Part shown: one piece after another, positions 1 through 6,247 of the stretch
Layout: the number at the start of each line of letters is the position of its first letter
Position numbering within the stretch: position 1 is the first letter of the stretch
NCBI GenBank assembly: GCA_900548565.1
Contig: URKV01000030.1
Coordinates: 1-16,356, forward strand
DNA from: an uncultured Collinsella sp.
GTDB taxonomy: Bacteria > Actinomycetota > Coriobacteriia > Coriobacteriales > Coriobacteriaceae
DNA length: 16,356 nucleotides
Direction: 5' to 3'
Made by a program: the position numbers and the translations under genes
Notes under the pieces: model-generated
What the model was told of the DNA's origin: nothing
Database searches by the model: none
The model's input: only the letters and a program-made list of their open reading frames with translations

Positions 1-49
1 ATCTACACGCGTAAGATCGTCGGCAGCGTCAGATGTGTATAAGAGACAG
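1..49 (+). other. Nextera i5 sequencing adapter (contamination)
   Basis: Bases 1-8 are the end of the Illumina P5 primer (ATCTACAC). Bases 9-16, GCGTAAGA, look like an i5 index. Bases 17-30 are TCGTCGGCAGCGTC, and bases 31-49, AGATGTGTATAAGAGACAG, are the 19-bp Tn5 mosaic end. Together these form the Nextera read-1 adapter. Genomic sequence begins at 50, where a library fragment began. Nothing here should be read as a transposon end. Confidence 0.98.
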
Positions 50-50
50 G

Positions 51-84
51 GGCACGGGCGTCCGCGTTCGCGGAAACCCGTGCC
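51..84. repeat. Hairpin downstream of the integrase gene
   Basis: GGCACGGG (51-58) pairs with CCCGTGCC (77-84). Inside them TCCGCG (61-66) pairs with CGCGGA (69-74) around a TT loop. This could be the integrase terminator read leftward, but no T-run follows and the sequence just beyond it is adapter, so its role is open. Confidence 0.4.
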
Positions 85-183
85 GCATTTGCGTAACCGA
101 GAAGACCGGGTAGAATCTATCTGAACGCTATTCCGCATTCCCGTACTTGCACTACGGATTTGGGAAAGCGCATGTCTCAGCCT

Positions 184-1674
184 CTACTCGACCACGGTCG
201 CCTCGGTCGGGATGGCCCCCAGCACTGCCGCGTACTCGGTGGGGTAGAGGCGGCTGATAGTCTGGACGTCGCGGATGAGGACGTTGCGGTCGTCGGGCTC
301 GGAGATGCCGTAGCCGAACGCCTCGAGCGTCTCGATCGCCTCGCGGATCTTCTGCTGGAACATGGGGCCGGGGTCCACCCTCAGGCCGAGGTAGCCGCGC
401 CACAGGCTCGGCGACACGCGCAGCATGTTCTGGATCTTGGACATCGGCTCGATGTCGGCGTAGACGTTGAGCGTGACCATGGCGTCCTTGTGCCCGAGGA
501 TCGACTGCAGCGCCTTGATGTCGCCGCCGTGGCGGATCCACTGCGTCGCGAAGGTGTGGCGCAGTCCGTGAAAGGTGATCAGCTCGTCGTTGGTGCCCAT
601 GAGGCCGTTGGTCTCCGAGAACGTCTTGAACGCCCTGCGGATGTAGCTGGTGGTGGCGAAGGAGCCGTCCGGCCGCGACACGACGTAGCTGTCCGCGAGG
701 TCGCGCAGGCCGAGGGTCGACGCCTCCCGGAGCCTCTGCGTATCGATCTCGTGGATCTCCTTCAGGAAGGGGAGCAGGCCTACCGGGTCGATGGGGATCG
801 TCCTCAGGTCGTGGTTCTTGGTGTCCTTGATGAAGGAGCCCCTGTCCTTGACGTATGCCACGGAGTGCCTGACCGTGATGAGCCCCGACTCGAAGTCGAC
901 GTCGCACCAGCGCAGGCCGCAGACCTCGCCGATGCGCATCCCGGTGTGCAGGGCGAGCACGACCGCCCGCCTGAAGGTCGAGTCCGACATCATCGAGGTC
1001 ACCGAGTTGAGCTTCGGAACGAGGTCGGAGCGCAGCGCGTTCCTGGGCCTGGCGATGACCCTGGGCGCGAGGGCGCCGTCGAACGGGTTCCTCCCGATCG
1101 TGTCGTTGCTCCTCTTCAGCAGGACGGCGTAGAGCCGCTTGCCGAGCTTGAAGGACTTGTTGAGCGTGTCGGGCGCCGTGCCCAGGGCGATCCTGCGCCT
1201 CGACCACGCGTTGACGTCGTCGGTCGTCACCTCGTTGACGGGGACGAGGCCGAGCTCGTCGCGCTCGATGTGCAGGGCGCTGTAGTGGTAGTCGTCGCGG
1301 GTCGTCGGGGTGATCCTGTTCATCTCCAGGCAGAAGTCGATGAACTTCTCGAGCGCCTCGGAGAGCGGCAGCGCGGCGTAGTCGTCCCGCTGTTCGGCGG
1401 GAAGCCCGGTGCCGACAGCGGTCCTCGTCTTCTCGGCCTCGGCGAGCTCCAGCTCGACCTCCGACCTGAATTCCGCGAGGACGCGCATCGCCGCCGCCTT
1501 TCCCCGCGTGCTCTGCTTCAGGCAGGGCACGCCGGTGTTCTTGGTCCTCTGGACCTTCTTCCCGGTCATCTCGTCGGCCACCGTCACGACGGCCTGCCAT
1601 TTGCCTTTGTTCTTCCTCACGCCGCCGGCTCCGCATACGCGTAAGGTTTTATTGCTGCATTTCTCGTTTTGCAT
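184..1674 (-). CDS. Tyrosine recombinase / phage-type integrase
   Basis: This 496-residue site-specific recombinase should integrate and excise the element it lies in. Three regions can be recognised: an N-terminal arm-DNA-binding region (about 15-65), a SAM-like core-binding region (about 100-190) and a C-terminal catalytic domain. The catalytic set looks complete: Arg247 in HTGMRIGEVCGL, probably Lys286 in the beta-hairpin (TKNHDLRTIPI), His369 and Arg372 in HGLRH, His395 in LGHKD, and the nucleophile Tyr405 in TLNVYADI. The roughly 90 residues after the tyrosine are longer than in minimal integrases. The start is supported by AGGAG five bases upstream. The gene reads away from the tRNA fragment at 1924-1968, its likely attachment site. 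Two other long open frames over the same bases are products of G+C bias. Confidence 0.93.
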   Translation of the reverse strand: MQNEKCSNKTLRVCGAGGVRKNKGKWQAVVTVADEMTGKKVQRTKNTGVPCLKQSTRGKAAAMRVLAEFRSEVELELAEAEKTRTAVGTGLPAEQRDDYAALPLSEALEKFIDFCLEMNRITPTTRDDYHYSALHIERDELGLVPVNEVTTDDVNAWSRRRIALGTAPDTLNKSFKLGKRLYAVLLKRSNDTIGRNPFDGALAPRVIARPRNALRSDLVPKLNSVTSMMSDSTFRRAVVLALHTGMRIGEVCGLRWCDVDFESGLITVRHSVAYVKDRGSFIKDTKNHDLRTIPIDPVGLLPFLKEIHEIDTQRLREASTLGLRDLADSYVVSRPDGSFATTSYIRRAFKTFSETNGLMGTNDELITFHGLRHTFATQWIRHGGDIKALQSILGHKDAMVTLNVYADIEPMSKIQNMLRVSPSLWRGYLGLRVDPGPMFQQKIREAIETLEAFGYGISEPDDRNVLIRDVQTISRLYPTEYAAVLGAIPTEATVVE

Positions 1675-1857
1675 GTCTGCTCCTAAATCCGCAGCTGATT
1701 AAAACAGGCGGGCCCACCTGTGGGAACCCGGAACGGCGACGATTCGGGGCTCCTACCCCCGTTGATTAAATCACCGGCTGCACCGCGCTCCTCGAAGCCG
1801 ATAATATGCTATCTGGACAGACCGCGCTGAGCTGGTAAAATTTACTTATGCGGAAAT

Positions 1858-1875
1858 GCGCTACTTGCGCTATTT
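1858..1875. repeat. Tandem 9-mer near the attachment site
   Basis: GCGCTACTT is followed directly by GCGCTATTT, and a weaker third unit, GAGCGTGTT, comes next. It lies between the integrase and the tRNA fragment, where arm-type recombinase or excisionase sites would be expected. That role is a guess. Confidence 0.35.
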
Positions 1876-1923
1876 GAGCGTGTTTTAACAAAATAAGCAC
1901 AGGTCAGGGTCATTCTGACCCCG

Positions 1924-1968
1924 CTGGGGGTCAAGGGGTCGCTGGTTCGAATCCAGTCGTCCCGACCA
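1924..1968 (+). tRNA. Displaced 3' half of tRNA-Pro(GGG); attachment-site remnant
   Basis: Reading from 1924: anticodon loop CTGGGGG with anticodon GGG, 3' anticodon stem TCAAG, variable loop GGGTC, T-arm GCTGG-TTCGAAT-CCAGT, 3' acceptor strand CGTCCCG, discriminator A and an encoded CCA (1966-1968). No matching 5' acceptor strand (CGGGACG), D-arm or 5' anticodon strand occurs upstream, so this is not a working tRNA gene. It fits the chromosomal 3' half left after integration at the anticodon loop. The functional tRNA would be rebuilt at the other end of the element. The assignment to tRNA-Pro rests on the GGG anticodon loop and the acceptor sequence. Confidence 0.82.
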
Positions 1969-1977
1969 GAAGTTTGC

Positions 1978-2007
1978 AGGTCAGGCACCTAGTGCCTGAC
2001 CTTTTTT
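1978..2007 (+). terminator. Rho-independent terminator after the tRNA remnant
   Basis: AGGTCAGGCAC (1978-1988) and GTGCCTGACCT (1992-2002) form a perfect 11-bp stem with a CTA loop, followed by six T (2002-2007). It starts nine bases after the tRNA CCA and is probably the original terminator of the tRNA gene. It now separates the element from the chromosomal genes. Confidence 0.92.
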
Positions 2008-2077
2008 GTTTTTAATCACTATGATTATTTTGCTCAAAGCAACAATGTTCCCGCTCGATGTAATCACCGAATCAAAA

Positions 2078-2136
2078 CGTGTACATCAGCCACCAAAATC
2101 GACATTTTTCGACATGTTTGGACGCTGATGTACACG
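2078..2136. repeat. Long inverted repeat upstream of the pgsA-like gene
   Basis: CGTGTACATCAGC (2078-2090) is exactly complementary to GCTGATGTACACG (2124-2136). After a 2x2 internal loop the pairing resumes (CCAAA 2093-2097 with TTTGG 2117-2121), giving 18 bp in all. Part of the right side, ACATGTTTGGAC (2112-2123), recurs as ACATGTCTGGAC at 2172-2183, exactly 60 bp on. It could be an operator or a 5' leader structure. No T-run follows it, so it is not an obvious terminator. The rest of the gap 2008-2263 shows no gene. A weak -10-like TATAGT lies at 2222-2227. Confidence 0.6.
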
Positions 2137-2263
2137 AATGCGAAATCCCCCGCCGCCTAAAAGCGCCCTCCACATGTCTGGACTCTCTATGCTTACGCTG
2201 GATAGACATCGCCGGAACGGGTATAGTATCGAAAGTTTTGTCGTTAACCAGCGGGGGAGTCCT

Positions 2264-2968
2264 GTGGGCATCAAAAAGAAGATCAAAAAGGAGCTTATCG
2301 GCACTTCCGATTACCCGTCGAATAAGATCTTTACGATCTCCAATTTCATCACCTTTACGCGCCTGATCCTCACCCTGGTATTTCTGTACCTGTTTGTGAC
2401 GGATAACAACCGCGTCATCGCCATCGTTATCTACGCCGTTGCCGCCTCCACCGACTGGATGGACGGCCAGATTGCCCGCATGACTAAGACGGTCTCGTGG
2501 CTCGGCAAGGTCATGGATCCCATTTGCGACCGTGCACTGCTGTTCACCGGCGTGCTGGGGCTGGTGGTCCGCGGAGAGCTACCTATCTGGGTCTGCGTGC
2601 TCATTATTGGCCGCGACATCTATCTGGGTATCGGCACGCTTATCGTGCGTCATTATCATCGTCGCCCCATCGATGTCGTCTTTCCCGGAAAGATTGCCAC
2701 TGCGCTGCTCATGACCGGCTTCTCGCTCATGCTGCTCGGTTTCCCCGTTATTGACGGCCTGCATCTTTTGCCTTCAACCCTCACGGCCTTCCCGGGCCTC
2801 AACGGAAGCTCGGTGCCCCTCGGCATCTTCTTTGTGTACGGCGGCGTGATCTTCTCCATGCTCACGGCTGTCATCTACTCCATTAAGGGCGGAGTGGCCA
2901 TTAAACAGGCTCTCGCGCATCCCGAGGACGAGGACATCGACTTTCTGAACCCTGAAATCGAAGACTGA
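2264..2968 (+). CDS. CDP-alcohol phosphatidyltransferase (PgsA-like)
   Basis: This 234-residue membrane enzyme has the complete CDP-alcohol phosphatidyltransferase signature: D64-x2-D67-G68-x2-A71-R72-x8-G81-x3-D85-x3-D89. The family transfers a phosphatidyl group from CDP-diacylglycerol to an alcohol. The closest assignment is phosphatidylglycerophosphate synthase (glycerol 3-phosphate as acceptor), but the substrate cannot be read from sequence alone. Hydrophobic segments lie near 25-46, 50-62, 93-103, 107-128, 145-160 and 186-206, followed by an acidic tail. The GTG start at 2264 has GGGGGAG four bases upstream. The open frame runs 42 codons further upstream, but that stretch is basic, unlike the family, and crosses the inverted repeat. 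Its place before garA-like and ftsR-like genes matches the mycobacterial pgsA2-garA region. Confidence 0.88.
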   Translation: MGIKKKIKKELIGTSDYPSNKIFTISNFITFTRLILTLVFLYLFVTDNNRVIAIVIYAVAASTDWMDGQIARMTKTVSWLGKVMDPICDRALLFTGVLGLVVRGELPIWVCVLIIGRDIYLGIGTLIVRHYHRRPIDVVFPGKIATALLMTGFSLMLLGFPVIDGLHLLPSTLTAFPGLNGSSVPLGIFFVYGGVIFSMLTAVIYSIKGGVAIKQALAHPEDEDIDFLNPEIED

Positions 2969-3034
2969 TTCGTTGGGGTATGATTACGTACGGTTCATTA
3001 TTTGCGGCACGTCCGCGATAAGTTAGGGGTTGTC

Positions 3035-3469
3035 ATGGACAACATGGTTAACAATATGCCTCAGAATGATAAGACTGCTGACGCTACCTGCGTATTCCGC
3101 GTGCCTTCAAGCGACGTCACCGTTCCCGACCTCATGGCCAACGTGCGCATCACCGCCCCCGTTCTGTCCATCGTCAAGGGTCCGCAGACTGGTGCCGCCT
3201 TTGAGCTCGAGGACGACGTGACCACCATCGGCCGCGATCCTGCGAACGGCATCTTCCTCAACGACATGACCGTTTCGCGCAGCCATGCGCGCATTATTCG
3301 CGAGGGCCTCGGCGCTCGCATCGAGGACTTGGGTTCGCTCAATGGCACCTGGGTCGACGGTGCCATCGTCAATGCAGCCCCGCTGCACGACGGTTCTTCC
3401 GTCCAGATCGGTACGTTTACGCTCATCTACCACGAGAGCACGCCGGAGCGCATCGAAACCGGTGAGTAG
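3035..3469 (+). CDS. garA: GarA/OdhI-like FHA-domain protein
   Basis: This 144-residue cytoplasmic protein has a forkhead-associated (phosphothreonine-binding) domain over about 42-135. The usual motifs are present: IGRDP with Gly66-Arg67, VSRSHA (80-85), and EDLGSLNGT (97-105). The N-terminal tail holds DATCVFR (16-22), which lines up with ETTSVFR of mycobacterial GarA and corynebacterial OdhI, where Ser/Thr kinases phosphorylate the adjacent threonines and the FHA domain then folds back on the tail. Only Thr18 of the pair remains here, because residue 17 is Ala. In the known proteins this switch controls 2-oxoglutarate dehydrogenase and glutamate metabolism. The targets here are unknown. 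ATG 3035 has AGGGG five bases before it. An upstream TTG at 3002 has no such support. The ftsR-like gene starts three bases after the stop. Confidence 0.88.
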   Translation: MDNMVNNMPQNDKTADATCVFRVPSSDVTVPDLMANVRITAPVLSIVKGPQTGAAFELEDDVTTIGRDPANGIFLNDMTVSRSHARIIREGLGARIEDLGSLNGTWVDGAIVNAAPLHDGSSVQIGTFTLIYHESTPERIETGE

Positions 3470-3472
3470 GGC

Positions 3473-4351
3473 ATGGCCGAACGCAACTATCTGAGTATCG
3501 GCCAAGTCGTCAACCTACTTCGAGGCGCATACCCCGATCTTTCGAACTCAAAAATTAGATTTCTAGAGGATGAGGGGCTCATTACCCCTCATCGTACGCC
3601 TAAGGGATACCGTCAGTACTCTAAGGAGGACGTTGATCGCCTGGAGGTCATTCTGCATTTGCAGAAGACTCGCTACATGCCGCTCAACGTGATTAAGCAG
3701 CGCTTGGAAAACGCCACGGACCTGTCAACGCTCGCCTACGAGGTGGGCTTGCTGTCCGATGTTCCGCTCAAGACGGAGCCCAAGGAGACTAAGCAAAAGC
3801 TGCATCCCATCGAGACCATTCCCGATATGCTGGGCGTCGAGATTTCGTTTATCCGCTCGCTCGCCGAGAACGACCTCATTCGCATCATCAAGAGTCCGCA
3901 GAATCGCGAGCTTGTCGATGGTCGCGATTTTCCGATCATCCGCTACTGCTCCGAGCTGTCGCGCTTCCATATCGAGCCGCGCAACCTGCGTCAGTACGTG
4001 TCTTCCTCCAACCGCGAGTCCTCGATGTTTGAGCAGGTGCTTGTGAGCATGCTCGGCATGGATACCTCCGATGACGAGCGCGACGCCAAGCTCGAGCGTG
4101 CGTTTAAGAAGCTTCACGACCTGACGGAGGGCGTGCACACCGCGCTGCTCAAGAACCGCGTTTTTGAGTCGCTCAACGCCGTGGTCGAGGACGCCGACAT
4201 CGATGCACTCGATGAGGAAATCACTCGTTCCGAGTCCACCAAGGCCAAAAACGAAGAGATAGCTGCGCCGGCTCCACACGAGGATTCTCTCGTAAAGCCG
4301 CTCAAGGTTGTCGCCCCTTCGCACTCCGGAACCGCCACCGCGGGCAAATAA
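3473..4351 (+). CDS. ftsR: MerR-family regulator, FtsR (Rv1828)-like
   Basis: This 292-residue DNA-binding protein has an N-terminal MerR winged helix-turn-helix (about 5-75). It contains the phrase SKIRFLEDEGLITPHRTPKGYR (written here as 26-47; key residues Arg29, Phe30, Gly45, Tyr46), which is typical of the actinobacterial FtsR/Rv1828 group. A second domain (about 110-175, with IEPRNLRQY) is also seen in that group. In Corynebacterium FtsR activates ftsZ. That role is only inferred here. The C-terminal 60 residues are acidic to low-complexity and probably disordered. Its Shine-Dalgarno sequence GGTGAG lies inside the last codons of garA, so the two are translationally coupled. The symbol is given by family and synteny. 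Confidence 0.85.
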   Translation: MAERNYLSIGQVVNLLRGAYPDLSNSKIRFLEDEGLITPHRTPKGYRQYSKEDVDRLEVILHLQKTRYMPLNVIKQRLENATDLSTLAYEVGLLSDVPLKTEPKETKQKLHPIETIPDMLGVEISFIRSLAENDLIRIIKSPQNRELVDGRDFPIIRYCSELSRFHIEPRNLRQYVSSSNRESSMFEQVLVSMLGMDTSDDERDAKLERAFKKLHDLTEGVHTALLKNRVFESLNAVVEDADIDALDEEITRSESTKAKNEEIAAPAPHEDSLVKPLKVVAPSHSGTATAGK

Positions 4352-4391
4352 CAGCTGCTGTAATTTCGGCAACCCATTGAAAGGTCATGCA

Positions 4392-4922
4392 ATGTACGAC
4401 TTCGAATCTCAAATCGTCGATATCCCCGACTATCCCGAGCCCGGAGTCATCTTTAAGGACATCACGCCGCTCTTTGGCAATCCCGAGGCGCTCAAAGCCA
4501 TGACCGATGCCCTCGCCGAGCACTTTGCCGGCATGGGAATCACCAAGGTCGTGGGTCCCGAGGCTCGCGGCTTTATGGTTGGCGTACCGGTGGCTGTAGC
4601 CCTTGGCGCTGGCTTTGTTCCTGCACGTAAACCGGGCAAGCTACCGCGCGAGACTGTGAGCCAGAGCTACGAGCTCGAGTACGGAACGGATTCCATTGAG
4701 ATCCATGCCGACGCTATCAGCTCTAAAGATACCGTGTTGATTCTGGACGACTTGGTCGCGACGGGCGGAACCGTCGAGGCAACAGGTAAACTGGTGCGAG
4801 ATATGGGCGCAAAGCTTATCGGTTACGGTTGTATCCTTGAGCTTGCGTTTCTCAACCCGCGCGAGAAGCTCACGCCGTCTGATGACGATGTGGAGCTCTT
4901 TAGCCTGGTGACGGTGGACTAG
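4392..4922 (+). CDS. apt: Adenine phosphoribosyltransferase
   Basis: This 176-residue enzyme, the normal length for the family, converts adenine and PRPP to AMP in purine salvage in the cytosol. The type-I phosphoribosyltransferase PRPP loop is VLILDDLVATGGT (115-127) with the paired acidic Asp119-Asp120. The N-terminal FKDITPLF (21-28), PEARGF (56-61) and RKPGKLP (79-85) are characteristic of APRT. ATG 4392 has AAAGG seven bases upstream. The open frame could extend back over the end of the ftsR-like gene, but that part resembles nothing in APRT. The gene is 40 bases after the ftsR-like stop, with no terminator between, and is probably in the same operon. Confidence 0.95.
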   Translation: MYDFESQIVDIPDYPEPGVIFKDITPLFGNPEALKAMTDALAEHFAGMGITKVVGPEARGFMVGVPVAVALGAGFVPARKPGKLPRETVSQSYELEYGTDSIEIHADAISSKDTVLILDDLVATGGTVEATGKLVRDMGAKLIGYGCILELAFLNPREKLTPSDDDVELFSLVTVD

Positions 4923-4954
4923 CCGTTACCCTTAGTTACTGGAAAGGAAGCTAC

Positions 4955-6082
4955 ATGCGCACAGCAAACACGCACAAAAACATGGCACGCTGCGCTGCTA
5001 CGGCAACCCTCGCTTGTGTTTTGGGCTTGGGCCTCGCGGCTCCTGCCTACGCCGATACCGCATCCGACCTTGCCGCTGCTCGTACAAAGCTCGAGCAGAT
5101 CGGTACCCAAACTCAGCAGATTTACGATGAGCTCGCCACGCAGACGCAGGCGCTCGATCAGACTGCCGGCGAGATCACGCAAAAGCAGCAGGAGATCGCC
5201 GATGGTCAGGCTAAGCTCTCAACCTATGTCGCCGGCGAGTACAAAACCGGCGGTCTGAGCCTGCTTCAGGTTCTGACGGGTGTCGATGACCTGAGTGATA
5301 TGCTCAACCGTCTGTTCTACTACGGCAAAGTCTCCGATAAGCAAGCTCAGACCATTCAAGAGGTCAAGGAGCTTAAGCAGCAGCTCACCGATAAGCAGTC
5401 CGAGCAGGAAAAGAACGTCGCAGCCACGCAAAAGAAGGTCGACGAGCTTAACGCCCAGCAGGCTGAAGCCCAGAACGTCGTAAACTCCCTGGATTCGCAG
5501 CTGCAGGCCGAACTAGCCGCCGAGGCCGAGGCCAACGCCGCGCTGCAGGCCGGCATCAACGCCAGCACCGCCGAGAAGGCCACGGTGAGCAACGAGACTG
5601 CCGGTACGACCGAGAACACCAACAACGGTGGCCAGACCAGCAATAACAACAACCAGGGCGGCAACACTCCGGCGCCCACGCCGACACCTGCTCCGACGCC
5701 GCAGCCCTCCACGCCTACTCCGGCTCCGACGCCTTCTGCTCCGAGCCAGTCCGTCGATGGCGGTTCTGTTGTCTCGCGTGCATACAGCAAGCTTGGTTGC
5801 GCCTATTCCTGGGGCGGAATTGGCCCGAACAGTTTCGACTGCTCTGGTTTTGTTAGCTATTGCCTCACTGGTCGCTATTGCCGCCTGGGCACCACGGGCA
5901 CCTTTATGGGCTGGACGCGTGTGTCCGATCCGCAGCCCGGTGACGTTGTGGTCAACTCGTACCACACCGGCATTTACATCGGTGGTGGTCAGATGATTCA
6001 TGCTTCCGACTACAACACGGGTGTTATCATCAGCTCCGTTGCCGCCGGCATGAACAATAACTATATCTTCGTGCGTTACTAA
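4955..6082 (+). CDS. Secreted NlpC/P60 peptidoglycan endopeptidase
   Basis: This 375-residue exported cell-wall hydrolase probably cuts stem peptides of peptidoglycan during growth or separation. It has a signal peptide (1-33, basic start, hydrophobic 16-30, likely cut after AYA). A long coiled coil follows (about 36-205, Gln/Glu/Ala-rich), then a low-complexity Asn/Gly/Thr stretch (216-237) and a Pro/Thr/Ala linker (238-264). The C-terminal NlpC/P60 domain (about 270-375) has catalytic Cys296 in FDCSGF, His337 in YHTGIYIGGG and a third polar residue, probably His349. The layout resembles RipA/PcsB-type hydrolases, in which a coiled coil takes regulatory contacts. It starts 32 bases after apt with GGAAAGGAAG as ribosome binding site, and a terminator lies 24 bases after its stop. 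Confidence 0.92.
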   Translation: MRTANTHKNMARCAATATLACVLGLGLAAPAYADTASDLAAARTKLEQIGTQTQQIYDELATQTQALDQTAGEITQKQQEIADGQAKLSTYVAGEYKTGGLSLLQVLTGVDDLSDMLNRLFYYGKVSDKQAQTIQEVKELKQQLTDKQSEQEKNVAATQKKVDELNAQQAEAQNVVNSLDSQLQAELAAEAEANAALQAGINASTAEKATVSNETAGTTENTNNGGQTSNNNNQGGNTPAPTPTPAPTPQPSTPTPAPTPSAPSQSVDGGSVVSRAYSKLGCAYSWGGIGPNSFDCSGFVSYCLTGRYCRLGTTGTFMGWTRVSDPQPGDVVVNSYHTGIYIGGGQMIHASDYNTGVIISSVAAGMNNNYIFVRY

Positions 6083-6106
6083 GTCATCTTACACAGCGTG
6101 TGAATG

Positions 6107-6146
6107 TGGACCTCGTGGCTTTAAGTCGCGAGGTCCATTCGTTTTT
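6107..6146 (+). terminator. Terminator after the NlpC/P60 gene
   Basis: TGGACCTCG (6107-6115) pairs with CGAGGTCCA (6129-6137) around a 13-base loop. TTCGTTTTT follows (T-run 6142-6146). It closes the garA-ftsR-apt-hydrolase operon. Confidence 0.82.
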
Positions 6147-6155
6147 CTCTAATCT

Positions 6156-6194
6156 TGTACGGCTATCTAGTATTCAAAACTAGATAGCCGTACA
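6156..6194. promoter_or_regulatory. Palindromic operator upstream of degV
   Basis: Two perfect 15-bp arms (6156-6170 and 6180-6194) surround a 9-bp centre. The inner half-sites are GGCTATCTAG and CTAGATAGCC. The core 6162-6190, read on the minus strand, matches 25 of 29 bases of the site at 7835-7863 before the DUF1836 gene. The right arm reaches the expected -35 position of the degV promoter, so a bound protein would block or alter initiation. As a terminator it is unlikely: no T-run follows and a terminator already precedes it. Confidence 0.75.
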
Positions 6195-6218
6195 TTCAGT
6201 TTGCAAGATGGCTATAAT
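6190..6218 (+). promoter_or_regulatory. degV promoter
   Basis: A perfect -10 TATAAT lies at 6213-6218, 29 bases before the degV start. No good -35 is visible at 16-18 bp spacing (6189-6196 reads CGTACATT), and that position is inside the palindrome 6156-6194. A poor -35 under a palindrome suggests a regulated promoter. Confidence 0.68.
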
Positions 6219-6247
6219 TGTTGAGGAACAATTAGAAAGGACCCTCT

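Larger units (their letters stand above)
50..1935. mobile_element. Right end of an integrated element (phage, ICE or island)
   Basis: A tyrosine recombinase gene lies about 250 bp from a truncated tRNA 3' half, the usual layout of an element end. The element extends left beyond the contig, so its size and type cannot be judged. By eye the integrase is richer in G+C, with stronger third-position G/C preference, than the genes from 2264 onward. The 249 bp between the integrase start and the tRNA fragment hold no gene. They should carry the integrase promoter and the recombinase arm sites. TGATTAAA occurs twice there (1696-1703, 1763-1770), and a tandem 9-mer sits at 1858-1875. Confidence 0.72.

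Noticed and set aside
31..49. Tn5/IS50 mosaic end
   Set aside because: It is in exact order with P5, index and read-1 primer sequence, so it comes from library preparation and not from a transposon in the genome.
152..1644. Two further open frames of about 495 codons over the integrase gene
   Set aside because: They have Arg/Ala/Gly/Val-rich low-complexity translations and no family motifs. They stay open because of the strong third-position G/C bias of the integrase gene.
1892..1968. A complete tRNA gene
   Set aside because: The 3' half is convincing but no 5' acceptor strand, D-arm or 5' anticodon strand can be found at the right distance.
3002..3034. Eleven-codon upstream extension of the garA-like gene from TTG
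   Set aside because: There is no ribosome binding site before the TTG, while AGGGG is well placed before ATG 3035.
6156..6194. Second terminator of the NlpC/P60 gene
   Set aside because: A good terminator already lies at 6107-6146, no T-run follows this dyad, and it matches the site before the DUF1836 gene, which a terminator would not explain.
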